Positions 6,738 through 13,245 of a stretch of 28,703 nucleotides of DNA are shown here, one piece after another. Source of the stretch: a virus. Made by a program: the position numbers and the translations under genes. The stretch is taken from IMG/VR virus record IMGVR_UViG_3300020203_000073, positions 1 to 28,703 of that record. One strand, written 5' to 3'. Positions within the stretch are counted from its first letter, which is position 1; every line of letters begins with the position of its first letter. The notes below the pieces were generated by a model, which worked only from the letters and a program-made list of their open reading frames with translations, was not told the origin of the DNA and made no database searches.

Positions 6738-6936
6738 TTGTCAGCGACTCCATAGCTAAAGCTAGGGGCTTGTAGCAATGCAAGCCGTGCTGACCAGACT
6801 CAGTTCCCTTCGGGGAACTCCGTTAGTGGTGAATACATAGGCACTTTGGGATGCTTCTCCATTCCCAAACTCTGCGGTACACGATTAAACAGGCTGAGGG
6901 TCTAAGTCAGTGTCGTGTACACAAAACCACCGCATA
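6738..6936 (+). ncRNA. Structured non-coding RNA candidate (HEARO/omega-RNA-like architecture)
   Basis: The gap between two genes folds into many perfect stems: GTCAGC (6740-6745) with GCTGAC (6789-6794); inside it GGCTTG (6767-6772) with CAAGCC (6781-6786); AGTTCCC (6802-6808) with GGGAACT (6813-6819) closing a TTCG tetraloop; TTTGGGATG (6845-6853) with CAT-T-CCCAAA (6860-6869, one bulge); TGCGG (6873-6877) with CCGCA (6930-6934); TACACGA (6878-6884) with TCGTGTA (6913-6919); and CTGA (6894-6897) with TCAG (6907-6910). The pairing spans about 200 nt without an ORF. The length, the successive stems and the GGTGAATACAT segment between them recall HEARO RNAs (omega-RNA guides of IscB elements), which also occur without a nuclease gene. 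No IscB is present here. The structure is directly visible; the family name is an inference and could be wrong. Confidence 0.6.
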
Positions 6937-6954
6937 ACATTGTTGAGGAGACCA

Positions 6955-7002
6955 TTGCCCGTAAACTTAAAATCAAAGAAAAAGAGGATGCAAAATGACC
7001 AC
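6955..7002 (+). repeat. Gene-junction direct repeat J2, second copy (48 bp)
   Basis: This is a near-exact copy (47 of 48 bases) of 4960-5007. Here the upstream half is a coding relic: it encodes the C-terminal residues of the 4578 gene but has no gene before it. It now provides the ribosome-binding site AAAGAGGATG and ATG for the gene at 6995. The two copies bracket three genes and the RNA candidate. Confidence 0.95.
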
Positions 7003-7948
7003 GCAAACCCTAGAGCCAACCCAAACCGCTACCGTCGTCGGACAGCGCGTTCACATTCCCGGCTTTGGCTACGGCACGATTACCGAAGTCCGCTTGCTGA
7101 TTACGGCGTGGGCAGTCATCGAGACATCAGGCTTCTGCCATCCGATGCGCTATGCCGTCCGGTTGGAGAAAGCGGAAGCCCTCGCCCGTGAGCAGAACCA
7201 CTGGACACCGGAAGCCGCGCCCTCGCTACCTGCCGCCGATACCGTTATCCAGTTAGCCGAAAAAGCCATCAGCCAACCGCCTTCGGTGTTTTCGGCGCAA
7301 GACCACCTGACGGACATGCCGCTGGAACATGCCATTGACTCTATTCAGTATGAAGATATCATCTTCAAAGTTACTCATAAGAACGGCGCACACCAAATCA
7401 GCGGTAGTATGAATGACGCGGCCTACAGCAATTTTCTAAGGATATGGATGCAGGGCATTAGATCGCCATTAGCACCCCCGTTTGTGGTGTCCCTGAAAGA
7501 TATGACCGCCGTCATTGATAACGAGCAACCCGGTCAGCCTTCCGTGACTGCTGACCAGTATCAGCAAATTTTCAGTGCGCTGATCGCCGAGCGCGTAGGA
7601 CATCAGGTAGCAAATCGCAAGTTGGCAGCCGCATACGATCTGGCGCAAGCGCGGGTTGCAGAACTCGAAAGCGAATACCTTGAACAGAGCCTAGCGGTTA
7701 CTGATTTGGTGCCCTACAAGGGCGTTGTAGAGGGCATACGTGCTATCTGTGACGAAGCCTACGGAGAACACCTACATACCCCCGTTTACGACCTCGTATA
7801 CGGTCTTGGGAAAACGTTCAAAGAGTTCATTGCCCTGCACAAGGTAAATGTTGGGTTGGAAATGGAACTGCATAAACTGATTACCGCCCTTGACGCGGAG
7901 CGGGAACGGAACGCGGTCTTGGTTAATCATTGGGCTGATGGCAAATAG
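6995..7948 (+). CDS. Hypothetical protein, 317 aa
   Basis: The N-terminal 60 residues (VVGQRVHIPGFGYGTITEV ... HPMRYAVRLE) look like a small beta-barrel of the kind that begins with a glycine-rich 'GTI' turn. A middle alpha/beta part (IIFKVTHKNGAHQISGSM, FVVSLKDMTAVID) follows. The C-terminal third is helical and probably coiled coil (AAYDLAQARVAELESEYLEQ, then LEMELHKLITALDAERE). No catalytic motif is recognised. The ATG at 6995 uses the GAGGA of the duplicated junction. A GC-rich hairpin (7960-7981) lies immediately downstream, so this is probably the last gene of its transcript. Confidence 0.7.
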   Translation: MTTQTLEPTQTATVVGQRVHIPGFGYGTITEVRLLITAWAVIETSGFCHPMRYAVRLEKAEALAREQNHWTPEAAPSLPAADTVIQLAEKAISQPPSVFSAQDHLTDMPLEHAIDSIQYEDIIFKVTHKNGAHQISGSMNDAAYSNFLRIWMQGIRSPLAPPFVVSLKDMTAVIDNEQPGQPSVTADQYQQIFSALIAERVGHQVANRKLAAAYDLAQARVAELESEYLEQSLAVTDLVPYKGVVEGIRAICDEAYGEHLHTPVYDLVYGLGKTFKEFIALHKVNVGLEMELHKLITALDAERERNAVLVNHWADGK

Positions 7949-7959
7949 GCGTTCTGTGA

Positions 7960-7981
7960 CCCCCCCCTAAAAATTGGGGGG
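7960..7981 (+). terminator. C-run/G-run hairpin after the 6995 gene
   Basis: Eight C (7960-7967) can pair with six G (7976-7981) across a loop of TAAAAATT. The stem is very stable, but no T-run follows: the downstream sequence is TGAAACC and then the 7991 promoter. It separates the 2331-7948 block from the next transcription unit and may act as a Rho-independent-like block or an insulator. Confidence 0.5.
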
Positions 7982-7990
7982 TGAAACCTA

Positions 7991-8019
7991 TTGACAGTAT
8001 ACATATTTTGGTTTATACT
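7991..8019 (+). promoter_or_regulatory. Strong promoter of the winged-helix gene (repeated module E)
   Basis: Consensus -35 TTGACA (7991-7996), a 17-bp spacer and -10 TATACT (8014-8019). The surrounding 56 bp (7988-8043) recur at 28586-28641 with a single mismatch, including the untranslated leader TTTATAGCTTAGATAAACAC. AGTATA at 7996-8001 and TATACT at the -10 form an inverted repeat, which could be an operator. Confidence 0.88.
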
Positions 8020-8071
8020 TATTTTTATAGCTTAGATAAACACCCGCGCACACGGGGAAGGAAACAAAATC

Positions 8072-8623
8072 ATGGCAAAAGTAACGGCAGCGCAAAAAAG
8101 CATCTTGGAAGTAATGGCAAACGGCGAAACAATTTTCAAAGATTATCGCGGTATGCACTTATTAGGCAACAAGACGGTCAGCATTACAACACTGAATTCG
8201 CTGTTGGATGCGCGCCTAATTCAATATGAGAAAATGGTTCGGGGGGTTCAGACCTACTCCATAACCGAAGCAGGCCGTAGCATCGTTACCCCGATTGCCG
8301 AACCAATCGTTGAGACCACGCCAATCGTTGAAATCGTTGAGACCGCCGCCGACGTGGAACGTACCAGCGAACTAGTAGCCACAATCGCCGCAAATCTGAA
8401 CACAGACGATATAAACCCCACCTTCGACATTGGCAACGGCAATGTTGCCAAAGCCTCTAAATGGTTTTGCGAGGAGCGCGCCCAGTTAATTTTCAGCATT
8501 GGCTACTACGAGGAAGGACTCGGCCTCGTAAACGCCGACGAATTTGCAACCTTCGGGAATCTGATTGTAGGGATGGAAAGACTTTCTGGCGATCTTGGCC
8601 TTTGGCACATCAGCGAGGAATAA
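8072..8623 (+). CDS. Winged-helix DNA-binding protein, putative regulator
   Basis: Residues 4-70 have the pattern of a winged helix-turn-helix domain: AAQKSILEVMANGE, then VSITTLNSLLDARLIQYEK (recognition helix region), then the wing TYSITEAGRSIV. A linker of Pro/Ile/Val/Glu/Thr repeats (about 73-92: PIAEPIVETTPIVEIVETAA) leads to an unrecognised C-terminal domain of about 80 residues containing FDIGNGNVAKASKWF. ATG 8072 is preceded by GGGGAAGG at a good distance. It has its own strong promoter, whose leader is shared with the gene at 28661, and it is the last plus-strand gene before the convergent late operon. A role in phage transcription control is plausible, but it has not been matched to a known repressor. 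Confidence 0.75.
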   Translation: MAKVTAAQKSILEVMANGETIFKDYRGMHLLGNKTVSITTLNSLLDARLIQYEKMVRGVQTYSITEAGRSIVTPIAEPIVETTPIVEIVETAADVERTSELVATIAANLNTDDINPTFDIGNGNVAKASKWFCEERAQLIFSIGYYEEGLGLVNADEFATFGNLIVGMERLSGDLGLWHISEE

Positions 8624-8655
8624 GCAAGCCAGTCAGCAGACCCCCGATAAACAAA

Positions 8656-8689
8656 AACCCGACGAAAGACAACATGCCTTCGCCGGGTT
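8656..8689 (-). terminator. Terminator between the convergent blocks
   Basis: AACCCG (8656-8661) pairs with CGGGTT (8684-8689), extended by CGAAAG against CTTCG with small bulges. On the minus strand the stem is followed by TTTTGTTTAT, so it fits an intrinsic terminator for the late operon ending at 8759. On the plus strand the hairpin lacks a T-run but may still stop transcription from the 8072 gene. Confidence 0.8.
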
Positions 8690-8758
8690 CTCCTATCCCC
8701 CGCCACCCCTGTTCACTGGGCAGCGGTTTCCAAGTTAGCTTAGTTTGCGGGGAACGGG

Positions 8759-9526
8759 TCATACCAGCGCCAGCCTACCCACACGGGCGGCAAAGGTCAA
8801 CTTGCTTGCTGTTATCTTGAGGAAGCCGCCGCCCCTCCCCGATTGTCCGTTATCCTGCCACGAAAGCCACAGCGGATCGTGTACCTGAAAACTGTCACCC
8901 TCGTAACCGACCACAACGAGCCAATGGTAGCCTTGCTGGATTCCTGTCAACAAGTGGTTTTTGAACCCCAAGTCAGCATAATTAACCAGTAGGATAATCG
9001 GCTTTCCACGATCTAATTCTAGACGGAGGAATCCGGGAACGTCATTAGTCAGCACGTTTTGCAGCAGCGAGAGGCTAAAGCGACCTGCAAGCTGCTGTAA
9101 CTGTTTTGCTGTCGTCTTCCCGTAAACGATGTCCGTCAGGTCTTTGACATTAATCGACCCGCTGCCACGCCCATAGAAACGCATTAGCATCGCAATACAC
9201 GCTTGACCGCAGTCAAAACTACCTGGAGATGTTACGCGGTCAAGTTGAGAGAGCCACTCCACTCCCAACCGTACACCGTCCCCGCTTTCCGGTATCAAGG
9301 GAATCTCTTGCAGGTACACCCCGAATCCGCTGACCGTTTGCTCTGCTGCCCATCCGCCGCTTGTGATTTCGCGCCACACGTAGCCACCATCGAGAACCGC
9401 CGTCATGCAGGTTACAAGTTGACCCGCAGACAGCTTACCTGTAATCTTGGCGGCCTTGCGTGGGGCAGCGCGGATATTCAACCAGTCAACAATGACGCGG
9501 CATTGAGCGCCAAAGGGTGCTGTCAT
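8759..9526 (-). CDS. Endolysin-like SH3 + C39-family cysteine peptidase
   Basis: The N-terminus (about residues 10-65) is a bacterial SH3 domain (VIVDWLNIRAAP ... ITGKLSAGQLV ... WREIT), which commonly binds cell-wall peptide. Residues about 85-235 match papain-like C39_2 peptidases: SFDCGQAC with the catalytic Cys near 106, YHWLVVVGY with His near 201, and VHDP with Asp near 217. Enzymes of this design cut peptidoglycan or other peptide links, so this is the best candidate for the phage lysin. ATG 9526 was chosen; a TTG at 9547 is in frame. It is the last gene of the minus-strand late block, behind several membrane proteins, and is followed by a terminator. No signal peptide is seen, so export would need a holin. 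Confidence 0.82.
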   Translation of the reverse strand: MTAPFGAQCRVIVDWLNIRAAPRKAAKITGKLSAGQLVTCMTAVLDGGYVWREITSGGWAAEQTVSGFGVYLQEIPLIPESGDGVRLGVEWLSQLDRVTSPGSFDCGQACIAMLMRFYGRGSGSINVKDLTDIVYGKTTAKQLQQLAGRFSLSLLQNVLTNDVPGFLRLELDRGKPIILLVNYADLGFKNHLLTGIQQGYHWLVVVGYEGDSFQVHDPLWLSWQDNGQSGRGGGFLKITASKLTFAARVGRLALV

Positions 9527-9569
9527 CCCGCCGCCACCAATTTCCAAACGCTGTCATAGCTCATCAAAG

Positions 9570-10178
9570 TTAGCCTTTTGCGTCTTCAGGATCGGTTCTG
9601 TTGAAGAGTTTGGCGGCGTTGGCTTTGATCGCTTCGGCATCCTGTTTAATCTCATCTAGCGTGACGTTAGTTTCGCCCCGCGCCGCCTTCGTAATCGTGT
9701 CCGCGCCGACTGCCAGTAAACGGTTATCGACTTGCGTGAATTTAAGCAAATCCAGCGTCCGCATTTTATCAGCGATACTCTCAAGGCTTGTTTGCAGTGC
9801 AGGGCGCAAGAATTCAGGGACTTCATTCCGTGCAGCCTGAATAGCCACTGCCGTAAACTTATTCAACAAGACAAATGCGCCAACCACCACGCCAACCAAA
9901 ATTGCCAGTATTTTGTTAAACAAGGGCGTGACCTCCGTGCTGACGGCATCGCGTACTTCGGCTTCTAATGCGCCTGCATCTACCAACGGTGCGACGGCGG
10001 TCACTTCTGCCGTTGCCTCAACAGTGACGACCTCAATTGGGGCAGCGGTCACTTGGGGCGCGGTGTCCGTGTTAACGGGTAGCGGGTCTTCTGTAGATTG
10101 CGCCAGCGCGGGATAGATGGCGGCGGTCAGCAGGAGCGTGGCAATCAAGATGACAAGTATGCGGGTAATGTGTTTCAT
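9570..10178 (-). CDS. Secreted/membrane-anchored protein of the lysis region
   Basis: MKHITRILVILIATLLLTAA followed by IYPALAQS is a good signal peptide with likely cleavage after ALA. Next comes a low-complexity linker rich in Thr, Val, Ala, Glu and Pro (residues about 27-65). A second hydrophobic helix (ILAILVGVVVGAFVLL, near 88-105) is followed by a helical C-terminal domain ending in acidic/basic residues. ATG 10178 has GGAGA about 9 nt upstream; a GTG at 10199 is less likely. The linker style (VEATAEVTA) is frequent in Chloroflexota secreted proteins. Position next to the lysin and other membrane proteins suggests a role in lysis, such as a spanin-like or holin-associated protein, but no family was recognised. 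Confidence 0.7.
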   Translation of the reverse strand: MKHITRILVILIATLLLTAAIYPALAQSTEDPLPVNTDTAPQVTAAPIEVVTVEATAEVTAVAPLVDAGALEAEVRDAVSTEVTPLFNKILAILVGVVVGAFVLLNKFTAVAIQAARNEVPEFLRPALQTSLESIADKMRTLDLLKFTQVDNRLLAVGADTITKAARGETNVTLDEIKQDAEAIKANAAKLFNRTDPEDAKG

Positions 10179-10210
10179 GGTTAAATCTCCTCTATACACA
10201 AGTGTGCTGG

Positions 10211-11017
10211 TTATACAGTTAATTCGGGAACGGGTTCGGTCAACTCTACGGCTAACAGTTGGTCGGTAGACTTGGGCGCAAGGTCGTGCAGGTTCGTGAC
10301 CTGCTGCCGCAATTCCACCATCTCCTGAAAGATAGACTTATTCATTTGCTGGCTATCTTCAACTTTCCTAAGTGCGTCGTTGCGCTCATCGCGCAGTCGC
10401 TTGATTTCCGCGTCCTTACCCATATCCGCCGTCACAAGACGATCAAGGTTTTTCTCCATCGCTTCAACCCGATTAGCGATTTCTTTCAGGGTCGCATTTT
10501 CCTTAGCCATTGCGAGGAGTTCCGCCGTCCGCGCCTGAAAGTCAGTGCTTATTTTTTCAAGTATCTGCACCGTGCGATCATGGATTACTGTTAACTCGCG
10601 ATGTGAGGCTTTCCAGAAATCCAGTTGCGGGGTTAGTGCGCTGAGTTCGCTTTCAACTGACTGCAAGGCTTCGGACTTGGCGGAAAGATTCATGGTCGCA
10701 TCTTCAAGTCTGCGCCCCAGCACCCCGTAAGCATCTCTTGACTTTGATATTTCCATTCTAAACTGTTCGGTAATATCAGCGAGTAGGTTATCGCGTCGAT
10801 TCTCAGTTTCGGATTTAGCGCGGGATGCTTCGATTTCAAGTTGCTGGTTTGCCTCATCTAGATCAAGTTGCATTCGCGCCCGTTCTGAATCCAATTTGAT
10901 TTGTGCCGCTGCTTCGGCGTGGCGTAGTTCCTGCTTGTATTTCAACCGCAGTACCAGCACACCTATCCAGGGACCGACAATGATAGTTAAAATTGCGATA
11001 ATTAGTTCGTTAGACAT
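10211..11017 (-). CDS. N-terminally membrane-anchored long coiled-coil protein
   Basis: MSNELIIAILTIIVGPWIGV gives one N-terminal transmembrane helix, followed by about 240 residues of nearly continuous coiled coil (ELRHAEAAAQIKLDSERARM, MEKNLDRLVTADMGKDAEIK and others). This topology resembles spanin or Rz-like proteins and some tail-anchored phage proteins, though it is much longer than a typical Rz. ATG 11017 is the natural start for the membrane helix. A strong AAGGAGG lies about 26 nt further upstream near an in-frame TTG at 11059, so the exact start is uncertain. A candidate extended -10 promoter lies at 11072-11080. Confidence 0.72.
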   Translation of the reverse strand: MSNELIIAILTIIVGPWIGVLVLRLKYKQELRHAEAAAQIKLDSERARMQLDLDEANQQLEIEASRAKSETENRRDNLLADITEQFRMEISKSRDAYGVLGRRLEDATMNLSAKSEALQSVESELSALTPQLDFWKASHRELTVIHDRTVQILEKISTDFQARTAELLAMAKENATLKEIANRVEAMEKNLDRLVTADMGKDAEIKRLRDERNDALRKVEDSQQMNKSIFQEMVELRQQVTNLHDLAPKSTDQLLAVELTEPVPELTV

Positions 11018-11071
11018 TTGTTTATTCGCGTATTGACCGCGCCCCTCCTTTCTGTACAAGTGTTCTATTTA

Positions 11072-11080
11072 ATTGTAGCA
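11072..11080 (-). promoter_or_regulatory. Possible extended -10 promoter
   Basis: On the minus strand TGC-TACAAT forms an extended -10 element. It resembles the TGTGCTAGAAT and TGTGCTACCAT elements of the late leader modules. No good -35 is seen at 17 bp. It lies in the 80-bp gap before the 10211-11017 gene. Confidence 0.4.
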
Positions 11081-11097
11081 TACACGGCGGCTACTTA

Positions 11098-11373
11098 TTA
11101 AAGAACCTCATTAGATTTTTTGGTCAGTAGTTCCTTGAGTTTGTCGATTGTATCCTGCATTAAAAGAATGGTCGTTGCGTCTTTGAGCATCTTCTCGCGC
11201 TGCTCATCAACGAGCGTCTGCTCACGCCTTAGAACCTTCCGAATCAACAGCCCAACCGTTGGCGATGTTCGGAGGGAAAAATAGCGCGTTGCCAGCACAA
11301 GGAAAATAATCACACAGACATCTAATAGGATGCCCACTGAAATCAGTACGGCGAGTTTCTGGATTCGTTTCAC
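11098..11373 (-). CDS. Small membrane protein with coiled coil, holin-like candidate
   Basis: Starting at GTG 11373, which has AGGAGG 7 nt upstream, the protein begins VKRIQKLAVLISVGILLDVC and continues VIIFLVLA, one strong transmembrane helix. The rest (about 60 residues) is charged and helical (RREQTLVDEQREKMLKD, DTIDKLKELLTKKSNE). An in-frame ATG at 11418 lacks a good ribosome-binding site. Length (91 residues), single membrane helix and location between other membrane proteins and the lysin fit a holin or antiholin, but no known holin class was recognised. Confidence 0.65.
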   Translation of the reverse strand: MKRIQKLAVLISVGILLDVCVIIFLVLATRYFSLRTSPTVGLLIRKVLRREQTLVDEQREKMLKDATTILLMQDTIDKLKELLTKKSNEVL

Positions 11374-11469
11374 CTCATTCCCTCCTATCCACTTCGGCGC
11401 GTACTTGGCAACAAGCATTCTGTTACCCCGTTTACTACAACCCGCCCAGTTTCGGTCAAATTATTTTAC

Positions 11470-11631
11470 CTATGTAAATGTGAGTTTGCAAAGGTTTACA
11501 GGGTCGCTTGTTTTTACCCGCCGCGCTGTCGGTAGCAGTATGCCAATCCCTAGAACCGCCATGTAAATCAGGCTGATAACTGCGATCACCGGAAAACAAA
11601 GGATGCCGATAACGGTGTACAGCGTATTCAT
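11470..11631 (-). CDS. 53-aa small membrane protein, holin candidate
   Basis: This small gene is supported by translational coupling: its ATG (11631-11629) overlaps the stop of the upstream gene in an ATGA. It encodes MNTLYTVIGILCFPVIAVIS and then LIYMAVLGIGILLPTARR, i.e. about 34 hydrophobic residues that form one long or two short membrane helices, followed by a basic turn and a short polar tail to a TAG stop. Size, hydrophobicity and place in the lysis region suggest a small holin or similar pore-forming peptide. The membrane nature is clear; the function is inferred. Confidence 0.68.
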   Translation of the reverse strand: MNTLYTVIGILCFPVIAVISLIYMAVLGIGILLPTARRVKTSDPVNLCKLTFT

Positions 11632-11918
11632 TCAGCGCTAATTTTGGTAAGGCGTTCAATAACTTCTCTTGCACGGTCACCGCCGTCTTGAGACCCCCCC
11701 GCGTAAAACGCCAGAGCGTCAAACAACACTACAAACCGCTGCTTCAAAACAACTAATATAGCCGAATTCTCCTCAGCCACATCAATGTAATGCCGGATGC
11801 TGTCGTGGTCAACCGGAAATGAATATTGCTTTTGCGCCTCTTCGAGCAAAAATTCTATGGGCGCATTAAAAGCGTTATCGTATAACTTGGCACGTTCTTT
11901 TTCACGATGATGATTCAT
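11628..11918 (-). CDS. Small hypothetical protein (96 aa)
   Basis: This is a soluble, mostly helical protein (MNHHREKERAKLYDNAFN ... AREVIERLTKISAE) with a hydrophobic middle (NSAILVVLKQRFVVLFDALAF, residues about 51-71) that is interrupted by charges and is therefore probably not a membrane helix. Both ends are coupled: its ATG overlaps the stop of the SH3 protein gene and its stop overlaps the start of the 53-aa membrane protein. It may cooperate with that membrane protein, but no family was recognised. Confidence 0.68.
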   Translation of the reverse strand: MNHHREKERAKLYDNAFNAPIEFLLEEAQKQYSFPVDHDSIRHYIDVAEENSAILVVLKQRFVVLFDALAFYAGGSQDGGDRAREVIERLTKISAE

Positions 11919-12931
11919 CGCAAATCCGTCAACATATCTTGTACGGTTTTGAGCGCAATCTCGATTTCCCTAATCGCCATCAGGACAGCGGTAATCCTGT
12001 CCAGCGCTGGCTTAATCACACTTTCAGGGTCAATGATTGGCGGGGTCAGTGTGACCGGATCAAAATGGATTGAAAACGTAGGCGCTATGCTGACCACCCA
12101 TCCAACCGCTGCCGCTGCCGCAATCTTGCGCCAAGTGAAGTCACCCGACACCCGCTCATCAGCATACACGTTTACGATTTCGCCATTCAGCAGTGTCCCG
12201 GTTATCTCGCTATCCGTTGACGGCGTACTGCGGATGTTGCTTTTGCCGTGCGCCAGCACAGCGCGACGGCGTACCGAATCTGGTAGATGAATAGTGTCCG
12301 GGTCAACCGCTTGCCCAAATGCAGTAATCGGCGGCATCTTCAGCCATTCAATCGTTTCGCGGGGATAACCCGCCTTGATGCCAGCAGGAGCGTAATGCGT
12401 CAGTTTAGAGGCTTGATTGCCGTCGGGCGACTGATGCCCAATCAACCCGTGACCACGCGCAAACCACATCGTATCAAATGGTAATTGACCGGGCAGCGAA
12501 ACCGACATCTGGATCGCATCCAACTTTTGCCCCGTCGGGATGAGGTAGGCGGGGTTGTGCGCTACCAGTTTGATAACGTGGGCAAGGTCGCCCCAATTAG
12601 AAATCACGCCATCCGGTTTTCGGTAATGGGTAATCTTGGTCGCCATCGTAAACGTTTCCCCGACTGCCATAAATCGCGGACACCACGCTGCGCCGCTGCC
12701 GGGTGGGTCGCCTACCATGTACATCAGGCCGCCGCCTTGCGACGTGTCTACCGTGCGCCCGATTACGTCGTCGGCGGCGTAAAAGCCTTCATATTGATTA
12801 TTCTTGACTTGGTAGAACGTCTTGCCAACGATGTCGGTGTAGCAGAGTTCTTCAGCACCGGAATTGTGCGTTAGGACGTATTCGCGCCCGTCGCCGCGTA
12901 TATAGGCAAGGATGTCGAATTTCTCAGTCAT
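11915..12931 (-). CDS. SH3-domain protein, possibly tail- or wall-associated
   Basis: This 338-residue protein has three parts. The N-terminal 210 residues are beta-rich and unassigned (with Trp/Gly/Tyr-rich stretches such as FDTMWFARGHGLIGHQS). Residues about 223-283 form a bacterial SH3 domain (AVLAHGKSNIRSTPSTDSEI, then GTLLNGEIVNVYADE and FTWRKI...GWV). A short C-terminal helix follows (ALDRITAVLMAIREIEIALK). SH3 domains of this kind bind bacterial cell walls, so a role in wall binding or wall degradation during entry or lysis is likely. It sits between tail genes and the lysis region and is coupled to both neighbours by ATGA overlaps. The catalytic nature of the N-terminal part is unknown. 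Confidence 0.72.
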   Translation of the reverse strand: MTEKFDILAYIRGDGREYVLTHNSGAEELCYTDIVGKTFYQVKNNQYEGFYAADDVIGRTVDTSQGGGLMYMVGDPPGSGAAWCPRFMAVGETFTMATKITHYRKPDGVISNWGDLAHVIKLVAHNPAYLIPTGQKLDAIQMSVSLPGQLPFDTMWFARGHGLIGHQSPDGNQASKLTHYAPAGIKAGYPRETIEWLKMPPITAFGQAVDPDTIHLPDSVRRRAVLAHGKSNIRSTPSTDSEITGTLLNGEIVNVYADERVSGDFTWRKIAAAAAVGWVVSIAPTFSIHFDPVTLTPPIIDPESVIKPALDRITAVLMAIREIEIALKTVQDMLTDLR

Positions 12932-13245
12932 GGTCGTTTTACCTGTAGATAAATAGCATCATCTATTTGCCCTTTGCAAGTTGCGTAAGGCAAGCTATGA
13001 CGAACTAAAACATAGCGCCCGTCAGAAAGTTGCCCCGTGACACAAAAACGATAGGACGCATTTCCCATAACAATACGGTGTTCAGTGTTAATCTCAAGGC
13101 TTGCCCCGCCAACAAGAATAATATTACCTTCTACAACCCATTCTTTTACCCAATTAGCGTGATGGTATATCGTGATGAGAAAAGTCAAGCCCAGAATACA
13201 CAGTATTAGAATAAGCACACTACACAGGTGCGATTGTTTGAGCAA
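12928..13245 (-). CDS. Small membrane-anchored hypothetical protein
   Basis: About 105 residues with an N-terminal hydrophobic helix (CSVLILILCILGLTFLITIY) followed by a beta-rich domain of about 70 residues (GNIILVGGASLEINTE ... YRFCVTGQLSDGRYVLV). The start is uncertain: TTG 13245 overlaps the Tal gene by 26 nt, and GTG 13218 comes right after that gene's stop. The 3' end overlaps the next gene by 4 nt (ATGA). It could be an exported or membrane protein altering the host surface, for example in superinfection exclusion, but this is only suggested by topology and place. Confidence 0.62.
   Translation of the reverse strand: MLKQSHLCSVLILILCILGLTFLITIYHHANWVKEWVVEGNIILVGGASLEINTEHRIVMGNASYRFCVTGQLSDGRYVLVRHSLPYATCKGQIDDAIYLQVKRP

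Noticed and set aside
11419-11465. Possible minus-strand promoter TTGACC...TAGTAA before the 11098 gene
   Set aside because: The -10 is poor and the 16-bp spacing with TAGTAA is not convincing; reported only here.
11456-11722. 88-codon minus-strand frame in the lysis region
   Set aside because: It runs out of frame over the real 96-aa gene and the coupled 53-aa membrane gene; its product lacks any pattern and its start has no support.
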